DNA from: Chryseobacterium taichungense
GTDB lineage: Bacteria; Bacteroidota; Bacteroidia; Flavobacteriales; Weeksellaceae
Assembly: GCF_900109935.1 (NCBI RefSeq)
Contig: NZ_FOBV01000003.1
Location: forward strand, 372,001-436,000
Length of the DNA stretch: 64,000 nucleotides
Reading direction: 5' to 3'
How positions within the stretch are numbered: the first letter of the stretch is position 1; every line of letters starts with the position of its first letter. The notes under the pieces were generated by a model. It did no database searches. It was not told the origin of the DNA and worked only from the letters and a program-made list of their open reading frames with translations. This document shows, in pieces, positions 44,864 to 54,689 of the stretch. Made by a program: the position numbers and the translations under genes.

Positions 44864-45747
44864 TTCTTAAAATAAATTTGAATTAAAAATGCAGCCACCC
44901 ACAATAATAAAGTAACCTGAATATATCGGTCCCGATATACAATCTTAGTAGGAGATTCTGTCCTGTTGTACACCAATGTCTGTTGTAAATACCGCAAAAA
45001 GGCGAACACGACAAAGATAACCGTGTAAAAAACCCGCTGGTGGAATTTCGCCTGAACTTCCGGAGACAGTGTAAACATTAAGTAACAAATAATAGCAAGC
45101 GTAACAGAAATAGAGAGCGTAATATCGGCAAACTGAACATTATAGCCATCCAAAGCTTTTCTTGTTTTTCCTGAAACCTGGGCATTGATAAGCTCTCCTC
45201 TCCTTTTTCCGACAGCAAGTACTAAAGCAAGAACGAAAGTCAGTAATATTGCCCATTGCGAAATACTGATTCCTGTGATATAACCTCCTGCTAACACTCT
45301 GAGGACAAATCCCAAGGCGATAATAAAGATATCAATGATAGGAACGTGTTTTAATCTGAATGTATAGGCAAGATTCATTAAAAAATAAGATCCTACGATG
45401 ATCGCAAATTTCCATAGATTCTCATGAAAATAAGCCTGTGCAAAAAAGACCAATGCAATATCTGCGGCAATTAATCCTATAAAAATACTTATTGCTTGAG
45501 ATTTTGAGATTGCCCCGCTCGCCAGAGGCCGTCTTCTTTTTTCGGGATGTTGTCTGTCTGCCTCGATATCGTTATAGTCGTTTAGAATATAAACGATGCT
45601 GGCTGCCAGAGAGAAAATGACAAAAGCGAAAATACTTTTAGTAAGTAAATCGACATTTTTGATATTGCCGGAGAAAAATAATGGAACAAAAACAAACAGG
45701 TTTTTTACCCATTGCTCGACACGGAGCAGTTTTAAATATTTCTTCAT
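44860..45747 (-). CDS. UbiA-family prenyltransferase (polyprenyl-phosphate phosphoribosyltransferase-like)
   Basis: A 295-aa membrane enzyme with about nine helices. The first Asp-rich motif is NDYNDIEADRQHPEKRRRPL (about residue 58-77); the second Asp region lies in the cytoplasmic loop near residue 185. The motif set matches the decaprenylphosphoryl-5-phosphoribose synthase branch (NDxxDxxxDRxHPxKRxRP). It transfers phosphoribose from PRPP to a polyprenyl phosphate. First gene of the UbiA-DprE1-DprE2-HAD cluster. Confidence 0.86.
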   Translation of the reverse strand: MKKYLKLLRVEQWVKNLFVFVPLFFSGNIKNVDLLTKSIFAFVIFSLAASIVYILNDYNDIEADRQHPEKRRRPLASGAISKSQAISIFIGLIAADIALVFFAQAYFHENLWKFAIIVGSYFLMNLAYTFRLKHVPIIDIFIIALGFVLRVLAGGYITGISISQWAILLTFVLALVLAVGKRRGELINAQVSGKTRKALDGYNVQFADITLSISVTLAIICYLMFTLSPEVQAKFHQRVFYTVIFVVFAFLRYLQQTLVYNRTESPTKIVYRDRYIQVTLLLWVAAFLIQIYFKK

Positions 45748-45852
45748 TTATGTTATTTCTAATGCAAAAATAATGATTTTAAAGAATATCACCATAAAAA
45801 TACAAAAATAACCGCAAACGCGGTTATTTAAGAAAATATTTATATGTAATAA

Positions 45853-46542
45853 TTATTGCCCGTTCTGAGCGTCATTAATCATTTTTTCGTTAGCAGTGAT
45901 GGCAAATTCCACTCTTCTGTTTTTTGCTCTGCCTGCGTCAGTGTCATTAGTAGCAACTGGCATGCTTTCTCCTTCACCTTTTGCAAACAGTCTGCTGGAA
46001 GCAATTCCTTTTCCTACAAGATATGATTTTACAGAATTTGCTCTTCTTTCAGACAATGACATATTGTATGAATCTGATCCTTTACTATCGGTGTGTCCGT
46101 AAATATTAATATTCGTATCTGGGTTATTTACAAGAACCTGCGATAATTTATCAAGATTGGCTTTAGCAGTGCTGGTAAGGGCAGAAGAATCAAAATCGAA
46201 ATTTACGATACTTTCATTTAAAGTAATTTTAATACCGTCACCTACTCTTTCTACTTCAGCACCAGGTAGGGTTTCTTTAATTTCTCTGGCTTGCTTATCC
46301 ATTTTAGAACCGATTACATTACCAGCAACACCACCGATAACACCACCTAAAACAGCACCTATTGCTCCGTTTCCTCCTTTTCCAACATTATTCCCAAGGA
46401 TTCCCCCGATTACAGCTCCTGATGCTACCCCAACTGCTGTACCTCTCTGCTGGTGATTTGAATTCTGTACTGCTTCACAGCTTGTCAGTAATAAAGCTGA
46501 TGATAAGAATAAGCCTCCTATATATGTTTTTGTAAACTTCAT
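45853..46542 (-). CDS. OmpA-family lipoprotein with glycine zipper
   Basis: A 229-aa protein. Lipoprotein signal with lipobox LLLTSC (Cys22), then glycine zipper helices (about 35-80, GVASGAVIGGILG and AIGAVLGGVIGGVAG), then an OmpA C-terminal peptidoglycan-binding domain (INIYGHTDSKGSDSYN and LSERRANSVKSYL). Resembles the YiaD/Pal-like proteins that tie outer membrane to cell wall. Standard length. It lies downstream of the lipocalin-like lipoprotein. Confidence 0.92.
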   Translation of the reverse strand: MKFTKTYIGGLFLSSALLLTSCEAVQNSNHQQRGTAVGVASGAVIGGILGNNVGKGGNGAIGAVLGGVIGGVAGNVIGSKMDKQAREIKETLPGAEVERVGDGIKITLNESIVNFDFDSSALTSTAKANLDKLSQVLVNNPDTNINIYGHTDSKGSDSYNMSLSERRANSVKSYLVGKGIASSRLFAKGEGESMPVATNDTDAGRAKNRRVEFAITANEKMINDAQNGQ

Positions 46543-46563
46543 TTTATTTATTTTTTATGTTAA

Positions 46564-47058
46564 TTATTTCATTCCGGTTCTTTCAAAGTTGTAAACAACT
46601 CTTACATTTTCTCCATCGAAAGGAATGTTTTGCTCTAATGAAAACTGATCAGTTGTTTGGTTAGTGAGGGTAAGTGTATAACCTGCCGTGTTTTGTTTTG
46701 CTTTTGTACCTTCAGCAATTTTTTTGAAATTAAAAGTATTTCCACTTACTACGTCTACTTTAATAGGCTGCGTAAATCCAGCTCCGCAAGTTCCGCCACC
46801 ATTTACTGTATATGCGCCTGTCCAGTTATTAGGAATCAGTCTCCAGTGGCTTCCTACGAAACACTGTGCATCAATACCATCATCAAATGGTTTTACCTTA
46901 AACTGTTTATCATAATTGATACTTACGATCTGCCAGTCACCTTTCATTTTAAGGAATTCTGATCTTTGATTTTGGGCTGTTTTTGCGTTTTTCACTCCGG
47001 AACAAGACACTGCAAAAAGTGATGCTCCTAACATCCCTGCAAATAGTAACTTTTTCAT
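46564..47058 (-). CDS. Lipocalin-like lipoprotein
   Basis: A 164-aa protein with lipobox FAVSC (Cys19). Mature part starts with a lipocalin-type KGDWQIVSI strand, a Cys pair (AQCFVGSHW and GGTCGAGF) and FSLEQNIPFDGENVRVVYNF. The GxW strand and size fit bacterial lipocalins that bind hydrophobic ligands. It is paired with the OmpA-family gene, 21 bp downstream. Ligand unknown. Confidence 0.8.
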   Translation of the reverse strand: MKKLLFAGMLGASLFAVSCSGVKNAKTAQNQRSEFLKMKGDWQIVSINYDKQFKVKPFDDGIDAQCFVGSHWRLIPNNWTGAYTVNGGGTCGAGFTQPIKVDVVSGNTFNFKKIAEGTKAKQNTAGYTLTLTNQTTDQFSLEQNIPFDGENVRVVYNFERTGMK

Positions 47059-47186
47059 TTTGTAGTTTATTATTTTTTGTTAAAATAAAATTACAAAAAA
47101 ACCGTGCCAAAAATGAAAGATAGAAACAAAAAAAGTCCGAAAATTTCGGACTTTGTATGATTACACCTTAAATACAGGCAGATAAA

Positions 47187-48863
47187 CTATTTTTTAACAG
47201 TCTTTTTTACGGATTTTTGAACCTTTTTCGAAGGGGCTGATTTTCCGTTATAAAAATTCGTATAGGCATATTCTGCAGCTTTTTTTACATCAATAACTCC
47301 GCCAGCCTGAGAAAAGTCTGTAAATCCGTTTGCTGTGCTCGGATTGCTTGACTTAACCAGAGATTCAATGATCTGTGCTGGGGTTAGATTTGGCATATAT
47401 GCTAATAGAATAGCGGCTGCTCCCGCTACAACTGGGGATGCCATCGACGTTCCCTGAAGGTATTTATACTCATTGTGAGGAACAGTAGAGTAAATCTGAT
47501 CACCCGGAGCAAAAACATTCACCATTTTTTTATTGTAATTTGAGAAACTCGCTCTCAACGCATTGTTATCATTAGTACTAGCGCCAACAACAAGTACATT
47601 GTCTACAAATGGCTTTTCGTCGGTCACATTTTTAAAGTTTGTAGGATAAGCAAGATGCTCTGCAACGTCTTCATTTTCGTTACCTGCAGCTTTTACTAAA
47701 AGAACGCCTTTATCCTGGGCATATTTAAATGCATCCCAAACTACATTTTTACCTGGTGAAACCGGTTTTCCAAAACTCATATTAAGAACTTTGGCTCCGT
47801 TGTCAACAGCATAGCGGATGGCATTCGCCACATCTTTATCTCGTTCATCACCATTAGGAACTGTTCGCACCGACATAATTTTAGCAACTTTTGAAGCTAC
47901 CCCATACTGTATCTCTGCTGCATTCGGAAGCCCGGCAATGATCCCGGCAACGTGCGTTCCGTGTTCTGCATCAGGACCTTCGTAATGATTGTTTCCATAA
48001 TTCTTTTCAGAATAATCATCATAATTATCTCCTACGATTTCTTTTCGTGGATCGTAATCAAGATTATACTGTTTTTCCTGTGGACCAAAATAATCCAATG
48101 CTTCTTTTATCTGATCACGCATTATTTTTTCAAATTCTGCAGCAGATTTCCCTTTAAATTCAGGGCTTTGAGCAACCTGGCTAAGAACCTGAGCTGCTAT
48201 AGCCTCTTTCTGATCTGCAGGTTTTAATGAAGCAATATTCTCAGGAGTAAGAGATTTCCCATTTAACAACCTTACCATCGTCGGAATCGCATCATTAATC
48301 ATGGTATAGGTTTGGAACCCCTGTCTTGCTTCTATACTTTTCTTATTAAAAATCTCTTTAGATTTCATGTACATTGCAAACTCCTCTGGCATTTTAGCCT
48401 GATTGGCTTTGTTTTTTGTGGAATCATCACCTTCAAAAACAGGTTTATATTTAGCAACAACACGTGTTACTTCCATATTGTCGATATCAATATCTCCGTT
48501 TTTCCCACCAATGAAGTTCCATCCGTGAACGTCGTCGATATATCCGTTTCCGTCATCATCTTTACCATTTCCCGGAACTTCATTAGGATTTGTCCAAATA
48601 TTTTTAGCCAATCCCGGATGATCGATCTGAACGCCGCTGTCTAAAACACCTACAACAACCGTTTTAGGCTTTAAACCTTTAGACTCTAAAAATTTATAAG
48701 CGTTTTCAGTATTAACTCCGTATACTTTCGTTGCTGCAAAATCTTTATGGTACCAGGTCATAAGATCTTTATCTTTCATCGGATCGGTGCCCGCTTTAAC
48801 TTCCTGTGCATGCGAGAAGCCGAATCCCACTAAAAAAACAGCGGCTAATAATACCTTTTTCAT
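47187..48863 (-). CDS. Secreted subtilisin-like serine protease (S8)
   Basis: A 558-aa protein with signal peptide (ends FGFSHAQ). Catalytic Asp75 in VVGVLDSGVQIDHPG, His in AEHGTHVAGI (about residue 300), Asn in AAGNEN and Ser in QGTSMASPVVAGAA (about residue 475). A ~200-residue insert rich in charged helices separates Asp from His, a feature of Bacteroidota S8 proteases. The C-terminus ends in a Lys-rich tail. Probably periplasmic or surface; no type IX sorting domain is seen. Confidence 0.93.
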   Translation of the reverse strand: MKKVLLAAVFLVGFGFSHAQEVKAGTDPMKDKDLMTWYHKDFAATKVYGVNTENAYKFLESKGLKPKTVVVGVLDSGVQIDHPGLAKNIWTNPNEVPGNGKDDDGNGYIDDVHGWNFIGGKNGDIDIDNMEVTRVVAKYKPVFEGDDSTKNKANQAKMPEEFAMYMKSKEIFNKKSIEARQGFQTYTMINDAIPTMVRLLNGKSLTPENIASLKPADQKEAIAAQVLSQVAQSPEFKGKSAAEFEKIMRDQIKEALDYFGPQEKQYNLDYDPRKEIVGDNYDDYSEKNYGNNHYEGPDAEHGTHVAGIIAGLPNAAEIQYGVASKVAKIMSVRTVPNGDERDKDVANAIRYAVDNGAKVLNMSFGKPVSPGKNVVWDAFKYAQDKGVLLVKAAGNENEDVAEHLAYPTNFKNVTDEKPFVDNVLVVGASTNDNNALRASFSNYNKKMVNVFAPGDQIYSTVPHNEYKYLQGTSMASPVVAGAAAILLAYMPNLTPAQIIESLVKSSNPSTANGFTDFSQAGGVIDVKKAAEYAYTNFYNGKSAPSKKVQKSVKKTVKK

Positions 48864-48864
48864 G

Positions 48865-49482
48865 TCAGTATGATTGTTTAATATTTTTAATATAAGTCAG
48901 AGATTCAGGTCCTTTGTTACAAACAAGATCTAAAATAGACAGATCTTCTACAAAACCCAACTTATCAGAAAATGTCTGATAATATTCTTCCATTTCAAAT
49001 TCGGAAGGATTTTTTGCTGAAAATTTTTCTCTAAAGCTGATCTCCTGTGGATTTTTGATGTATTCTGTATTCAAAGACCATGCCTTTTCAGTCTTGAGAA
49101 TCTGCTGAATAATTTCAAGTGTTTTAAGATTAAAATCCAGTAAATTCTGTTCTTTTATTTCAAAGACTTTTCTGAGCTTATCTTCGTAAAATTCAAAATA
49201 TGGAGAGCTCTGATAAGCAGTTTTGATTGATTTCCAATGGAGGCTTCTCCAGTCTTCACGATAAGAGATTTCAATATCTTTAAGCTCTCTTTTTCCGTTG
49301 TGCGAAATAGGAATAATTAAAGATAATTTTCCGTTTGCCCCATATATATTCGCCCTGTTTCTATACGTCTGCTTCGGAAAGTTTTCAAACTGTTCAAATA
49401 AAATTTCGTTCTCAGAATTCAGAAAAACTGAAAACCATGAAATCGGCGGTAGATAAAATACCGGCAGTAGTATGTTCTTCAT
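48865..49482 (-). CDS. WbqC-like family protein
   Basis: A 205-aa protein: LPVFYLPPISWFSVFLNSE at the N-terminus, then TYRNRANIYGANGKLSLIIP, the two conserved blocks of the WbqC-like family (first seen in O-antigen clusters). No catalytic activity is established for the family. It ends 1 bp before the S8 protease start and follows signal peptidase by 108 bp, the usual order in flavobacteria. Confidence 0.85.
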   Translation of the reverse strand: MKNILLPVFYLPPISWFSVFLNSENEILFEQFENFPKQTYRNRANIYGANGKLSLIIPISHNGKRELKDIEISYREDWRSLHWKSIKTAYQSSPYFEFYEDKLRKVFEIKEQNLLDFNLKTLEIIQQILKTEKAWSLNTEYIKNPQEISFREKFSAKNPSEFEMEEYYQTFSDKLGFVEDLSILDLVCNKGPESLTYIKNIKQSY

Positions 49483-49590
49483 ATTTATATTGCAAAAATG
49501 AAGTATTCTTTCAAATACTCCATTCTATTTATTAATTTCTTAGTTGACTTTTAAACTCTGTCAAAGATTTCAACTTTGACAAAATGGCTA

Positions 49591-51273
49591 TTAATCGTCG
49601 TCTGTCTTTTTCTTCTTAAACAATTTCACAAAATATTCCCAGCCGAAGAATAAAATAAGAATCATAGCAGCGATCCACCAGTAAGAAGTTTTGTTGGCTT
49701 CTCCAGTATTAGTCGCTTTAAACATTCTATCCCAGCGAATTCTCCATCCGTCTGCTTGAAAAGACGCGCCTGAATCATTAAAGGCTCCTTCAATACTCAT
49801 CCATGTAAACATCGGTTTTCCTACAATATTTTCCTCAGGAACAACGCCAAAGAATCTTGCATCTAATGATGCATCTCGGTTATCACCAACCATCATATAA
49901 TAATCCTGCTTGATGGTATATTTATTGGTTTCTTTACCGTTAATAAAAATTTTACCATTTTTATTTTCTAAGCTATTATGCTCATATTCAGAGATAATCC
50001 ACTGATATTCTGGGAGCGTTTCCTGATTTAAGGTAACTACATCACCTTTTTTAGGAATTCTTAAAGGACCGTACCAATCCTGATTCCACGGCTTGTTGAT
50101 AGGATAAATAGATTGTGTAGTATCTATTTTTGTTCTCATTGCATCCCTATATCTCACAGCTGCATATCCTCTTTCCATCACATCTTCATGAACAGATATA
50201 ACTTGCGGAAGATCCTTGATAGCTTTTAACCTCTTGTCCGTAAGCTGCATCACATACACTGTATTGGCAGGATTAATACCATATTTTTTTGCAGCTTCTT
50301 CAAAACCAGGTACAGAATTATCTAATTGAGCAATTGAAATGTACTCTAATTTTTTAAAGAGGTCTTTAATATCAAGTTCGCTTCCTGTCTCCACGTAATA
50401 AGAATGCTGAATCTCCTGATCACCCAAAATAGTTTCCGGTTTTCCGTTTACAAAAAGTCTTCCGGCTCTCATTTCGAAAACATCTCCTGCTACCGCCACA
50501 CATCTTTTTACATAAGGATCTTTTCTGTCGATCGCCGTATGTACAGAATCCTGAGGATAATTGAAAACGACTACGTCATGTCGCTGAGGTTTATTGAATT
50601 GAAAAATCCTTTCGTAAGGAAGTTTTACCCCATCTACATAAGATTTCGGATCGTCTTTAGGATTGCCTTTTTCACCGGTATCCATAATTGTTCCCTGAAG
50701 GAAAGGTATTGCAAGAGGCCGCATCGGAAGTCTGTAACCGTAGCTCCACTTGTTAACGAAAAGGAAATCTCCAACGAGTAAAGTTCTTTCCATAGAGCCT
50801 GTCGGGATTCCGAAAGGTTGCGTTACAAACACGTGGATGATGGTTGCAAAAACTACGGCAAAAGTAACCGAACCAACGAAAGAGTCTTTCTTTTTTGCAT
50901 TTTTTTCTTCATCTGTGAGAAATAAATCATTTTCATCTTCCAGCTCAACATCTTTACTGTAATTCACTGTTGCCATATAAATAAAAGGAAGAATTACTGT
51001 AAGAAGCTTATCTTTAAATAAAGTCTTACCGAATTTCTTCATTAAATATAAATGAAAAACAGACATCATGATTGGCCCTACGATCGGTAAATAAGACAAA
51101 ATCGCCCACCATTTCGGATGTTTGGTTTCCTTTAAAACAATAAAATAATTGTAAAAAGGTATAAAAGCAAATAAAGGATTATACCCCAGCTTTTTAAACA
51201 GTTTCCAGGTTGAAACTCCCATCAGTACAGACAGAATGAGAACATAAACTGTATACGTTAAAAAATAATTCAT
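49591..51273 (-). CDS. lepB: Signal peptidase I
   Basis: A 560-aa protein, much longer than enteric LepB. N-terminal membrane domain (about 1-130, three helices), then the catalytic Ser in FGIPTGSMERTLLVGD and Lys in KDPYVKRCVAVAGDVFE, box E GDNRDASLDARFFGVV, and a C-terminal helix. It carries a ~100-residue insertion between boxes D and E typical of Bacteroidota. It removes signal peptides from exported proteins. Confidence 0.95.
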   Translation of the reverse strand: MNYFLTYTVYVLILSVLMGVSTWKLFKKLGYNPLFAFIPFYNYFIVLKETKHPKWWAILSYLPIVGPIMMSVFHLYLMKKFGKTLFKDKLLTVILPFIYMATVNYSKDVELEDENDLFLTDEEKNAKKKDSFVGSVTFAVVFATIIHVFVTQPFGIPTGSMERTLLVGDFLFVNKWSYGYRLPMRPLAIPFLQGTIMDTGEKGNPKDDPKSYVDGVKLPYERIFQFNKPQRHDVVVFNYPQDSVHTAIDRKDPYVKRCVAVAGDVFEMRAGRLFVNGKPETILGDQEIQHSYYVETGSELDIKDLFKKLEYISIAQLDNSVPGFEEAAKKYGINPANTVYVMQLTDKRLKAIKDLPQVISVHEDVMERGYAAVRYRDAMRTKIDTTQSIYPINKPWNQDWYGPLRIPKKGDVVTLNQETLPEYQWIISEYEHNSLENKNGKIFINGKETNKYTIKQDYYMMVGDNRDASLDARFFGVVPEENIVGKPMFTWMSIEGAFNDSGASFQADGWRIRWDRMFKATNTGEANKTSYWWIAAMILILFFGWEYFVKLFKKKKTDDD

Positions 51274-51382
51274 AAATTTTTGTGCCTAATCTATAATACA
51301 AGTAATGAGTAATGGGCAATGAGTAATTTTTATTGCTGGTCATTACTACTAATTAGTTCGCAATGTAGGAATTTTGTTACAA

Positions 51383-52084
51383 TTAAAGTCCCAAAACATC
51401 CTTCATTGTGAAATTTCCTTTTTTATTTTTAATCCATTCTGCTGCAACTACTGCTCCCAAGGCAAAACCGTTTCTATTGAAAGCCGTATGCTTGATCTCA
51501 ATTTCATCAACTTCACTTTTGTAGAAGACACTGTGTGTGCCCGGAACCTCATCTTCACGAACAGCAAAAATACCCAATTGATTGCCCTGAGTTTCTTCCA
51601 GTTTCCACGAATCAAATTTCGGATTGTTTTTAAATATGCCTTCTGCAATGGAAATTGCAGTACCGCTTGGCGCATCTTTTTTATGGATGTGGTGAATTTC
51701 TTCCAGCTGACAAGAGTATTCATCGACGTTTTTCATTAAATCAGCGAGCTTTTCATTTAAAGCAAAGAATAAATTAACGCCTAAACTGAAGTTGGAACCA
51801 TACAAGAAAGCCGTCTCATTTGCAACCGCAAGATGTTCAATTTCAGGCTTTTTTTCGAGCCAGCCTGTTGTTCCGCAGATGACCGGAATTTTATTTACAA
51901 GACAAGCTTTGATATTTTCATAAGCCACTTCCGGCAAAGAAAATTCAATCACTACATCTGGATTATTAAGATTTTCAGCAGTTGGAGTTTCTTTCAGTCT
52001 GGCAACTACTTTATGACCTCTTTTAGTGGCAATTTCATCAATTATTTTGCCCATTTTGCCGTATCCAACAAGTGCTATTTTCAT
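51383..52084 (-). CDS. dapB: 4-hydroxy-tetrahydrodipicolinate reductase
   Basis: A 233-aa enzyme of lysine and diaminopimelate synthesis. Rossmann motif IALVGYGKMGKII at residues 2-14, CGTTGW near 70, and the substrate/catalytic loop EIHHIHKKDAPSGTA around 135-149. Standard length. It lies between lepB and the DUF5683 gene in the same direction, as in related flavobacteria. Confidence 0.95.
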   Translation of the reverse strand: MKIALVGYGKMGKIIDEIATKRGHKVVARLKETPTAENLNNPDVVIEFSLPEVAYENIKACLVNKIPVICGTTGWLEKKPEIEHLAVANETAFLYGSNFSLGVNLFFALNEKLADLMKNVDEYSCQLEEIHHIHKKDAPSGTAISIAEGIFKNNPKFDSWKLEETQGNQLGIFAVREDEVPGTHSVFYKSEVDEIEIKHTAFNRNGFALGAVVAAEWIKNKKGNFTMKDVLGL

Positions 52085-52237
52085 ATTTTATTGTTTGTCT
52101 GCTATATTTTAACGCTAAGACCGCAAAGTTTTTGTTCAAAATCGTCTTTCATATTTTCGTTCGCAAAGGCGTTTGACTTCGTCGAATCTTCGATTTCACT
52201 CAAAGGCGTATTTAATTAATGCAGTTTTATATTTTTA

Positions 52238-52879
52238 TTAAAATTTATAACTTAAACTGATTCCTGTTTTCGGAGGAGTGATTCCATAATGGTCCTGAAT
52301 AACCGCGGGACTGAATGAGAGATCAGGATCGTGCCGGCTTTCGTAAAGATGTGCATCTACAACTGCATCTACAATATTCAGAATATAGATCAATCCGGTA
52401 ATGGCTATGGCATAATCCCTTTGTCTTTTAGCTCTGTCCTGCGCGTTTCCTAAAGCAACTTTATCCAGCCATGGATGTTCGTCGACAAACTGGTTGGGAG
52501 TTCCGTTAAGTTTGGCAATATAATATTCCCTGTATTTTCTGTATTGATTATCATTCCAGACGGCGATACCTACACCCGCACCGACAGCTCCCCATACGAT
52601 GGGAACTTTCCAGTATTTTTTATTGTAAAACTGTCCTAATCCCGGAAAAACAGCAGAATAAAGTCCTGCTTTTGTAGGATTAAGCTTGAGTGTCTGATTG
52701 GTCGGGCCGTTTGCTTTTTCAAGATCTGAAACAACATTATCTGCCGTTTTCGTATTGTTGTTTTCTACCGACACGCTGTCCTTCGGATGATATTCGACCC
52801 GGATCGTGTCATTGGGATTTACCTGAGAAAAGGCAATTACGGAAAGACACAGAAAAAATGTGAAAAGAAATTTTTTCAT
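52238..52879 (-). CDS. DUF5683 membrane protein
   Basis: A 213-aa protein with signal peptide (ends VIAFSQ). The domain has LNPTKAGLYSAVFPGLGQFY and NKKYWKVPIVWGAVGAGVG, the DUF5683 hallmark with PGxGQ and YWKxPIVW. Two membrane helices. It ends one base before the parB start in reverse order and always follows parB in flavobacteria. Role unknown. Confidence 0.88.
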   Translation of the reverse strand: MKKFLFTFFLCLSVIAFSQVNPNDTIRVEYHPKDSVSVENNNTKTADNVVSDLEKANGPTNQTLKLNPTKAGLYSAVFPGLGQFYNKKYWKVPIVWGAVGAGVGIAVWNDNQYRKYREYYIAKLNGTPNQFVDEHPWLDKVALGNAQDRAKRQRDYAIAITGLIYILNIVDAVVDAHLYESRHDPDLSFSPAVIQDHYGITPPKTGISLSYKF

Positions 52880-53770
52880 TTATTTAATATGAGATAAAAT
52901 ATATTCCAGCTCATCTTCATTTTTGAAGTCCAGAACAATTTTACCTTTTTTACCGTTTCCGGAGGTTTTGATTTCTACTTTTACGTCCAGTATATCCGAG
53001 ATCGTTTTCTGGGCTCTCTTATAATTGTTGGAAAGCTCTGCCTTTGCTCTTTTTGCTGCAGGAGATTTCGGATTTTTTAAAGCGGTTGCCGCCTGCTCTG
53101 CCTGGCGAACATTAAGTTTTTCCTTAATAATAAGATCAAACAGAATCTGCTGATGCTCTTCATTTTCAAGGCTGATGATTGCTCTTCCGTGCCCTGCAGA
53201 AATTTCTCCGCTTCTGATCGCGTTTTGAATATCGGGATTCAATCTCAACAATCTGATTGAATTGGTAATCGTACTTCTGTCCTTTCCTACTCGCTGGCTT
53301 AGATTTTCCTGAGTAAGGCCGATTTCGTCCATCAATCGCTGATAGGTGAGGGCAATTTCTATAGCGTCAAGATCTTCTCGCTGAATATTTTCAACAAGAG
53401 CCATTTCAAGAAGCTCCTGATCATTTACCAGACGGATATAGGCAGGAATTGTCTCAAGGCCGGCTATTTTACTTGCTCTGTAACGTCTTTCCCCTGATAT
53501 GATTTCAAACTTTTCACCATCTTTTCTCAGCGTAATCGGTTGTATTACCCCTAAGTTTTTAATGGATTGTGCAAGTTCATTTAATGCTTTTTCGTCAAAA
53601 TAAGTTCGTGGCTGGGTGGCGTTTGGATAAATATCTTCTATCGAAATTTCTACGATATTCCCTACAAACTTGTCTGCTCCTTCATCGGTAGCAGAATTAA
53701 TTGTTGCTTTGGATTCGGCACTTAGAATAGCGCCCAAACCACGTCCCATCGCTCTTTTTTTATCCTTCAT
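52880..53770 (-). CDS. parB: Chromosome-partitioning protein ParB
   Basis: A 296-aa ParB/Noc protein: N-terminal CTP-binding domain with QPRTYFDEKALNELAQSI and GERRYRASKIAGL (box II), central HTH (LTQENLSQRVGKDRSTITNS) and C-terminal dimer domain. It binds parS sites and spreads to load SMC. Downstream of parA by 35 bp. No parS consensus was spotted in the window. Confidence 0.95.
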   Translation of the reverse strand: MKDKKRAMGRGLGAILSAESKATINSATDEGADKFVGNIVEISIEDIYPNATQPRTYFDEKALNELAQSIKNLGVIQPITLRKDGEKFEIISGERRYRASKIAGLETIPAYIRLVNDQELLEMALVENIQREDLDAIEIALTYQRLMDEIGLTQENLSQRVGKDRSTITNSIRLLRLNPDIQNAIRSGEISAGHGRAIISLENEEHQQILFDLIIKEKLNVRQAEQAATALKNPKSPAAKRAKAELSNNYKRAQKTISDILDVKVEIKTSGNGKKGKIVLDFKNEDELEYILSHIK

Positions 53771-53805
53771 ATTTTTCTAGCGTTTAGCTTATGGCTATTG
53801 GCTTT

Positions 53806-54579
53806 TTAATTCTTTACTAATTTTTCATTTTTAAGCAAAACTTCTTCTGCCAGCTGAATGTACTGAACTGCTCCTTTGCTTTCCGCATCGTAGTTCAGAA
53901 TACTTTCTCCAAAACTTGGCGCTTCGCTCAATCTTACATTTCTGCTGATAATCGTTTCAAAGACCATTTCAGGGAAGTGCGCATTAACTTCTTCCACTAC
54001 CTGATTAGAAAGTCTGAGCCTGCTGTCATACATCGTAAGCAGCAAACCTTCGATATCAAGATCTTTATTATGAATTTTCTGTACGTTTTTAATGGTATTT
54101 AAAAGCTTTCCAAGTCCTTCCAGGGCGAAGTACTCGCATTGGATCGGAATGATGACAGAATCTGCTGCGGTAAGGGCATTAACGGTAATTAAACCTAAGC
54201 TCGGCGCACAGTCGATGATGATATAATCATATTCATCCCTCACGCTTTGCAATGCTTTTTTTAGCATATATTCTCTGTCTTCCTTATCAACCAGCTCGAT
54301 TTCTGCTGCTACAAGGTCGATATGAGAAGGTACGATATCAAGATTTGGGGTCGCCGTCTGCTTGATACATTTTTTTGTTTCAACACTGTGTTCCAAGAGA
54401 TTGTATGTAGAATACTGAACATCATCCACTCCTAAACCGGAAGTTGCATTTGCCTGAGGATCAGCATCAATAATTAATATTTTCTTTTCCAATACCCCTA
54501 ATGCCGCAGCCAAATTAACAGCTGTTGTTGTTTTTCCAACGCCTCCTTTCTGATTAGCGATACCTATGATTTTTGCCAT
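53806..54579 (-). CDS. parA: Chromosome-partitioning ATPase ParA/Soj
   Basis: A 257-aa ATPase from ATG 54579 (AKIIGIANQKGGVGKTTTAV) with deviant Walker A KGGVGKTT, Walker A' IIIDCAP, and LGLITVNALTAADSV. Translation further upstream would use a TTG inside a terminator hairpin and is rejected. Partners ParB to segregate the chromosome origin. Confidence 0.95.
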   Translation of the reverse strand: MAKIIGIANQKGGVGKTTTAVNLAAALGVLEKKILIIDADPQANATSGLGVDDVQYSTYNLLEHSVETKKCIKQTATPNLDIVPSHIDLVAAEIELVDKEDREYMLKKALQSVRDEYDYIIIDCAPSLGLITVNALTAADSVIIPIQCEYFALEGLGKLLNTIKNVQKIHNKDLDIEGLLLTMYDSRLRLSNQVVEEVNAHFPEMVFETIISRNVRLSEAPSFGESILNYDAESKGAVQYIQLAEEVLLKNEKLVKN

Positions 54580-54689
54580 TATTAGAACTTTAAGTTTCAA
54601 AAATACACATTTTTCCTTGCTATTGATGAACCGATAAAACGAAAAATGAGTTAAAATATTGTTAATAAGCCTTTTAACACTAAAAAAAA

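Noticed and set aside
52100..52215. Dispersed intergenic repeat (gcaaaggcg motifs) between dapB and the DUF5683 gene
   Set aside because: Such words look like scattered flavobacterial intergenic repeats, but only one copy is visible here, so a repeat family cannot be supported.
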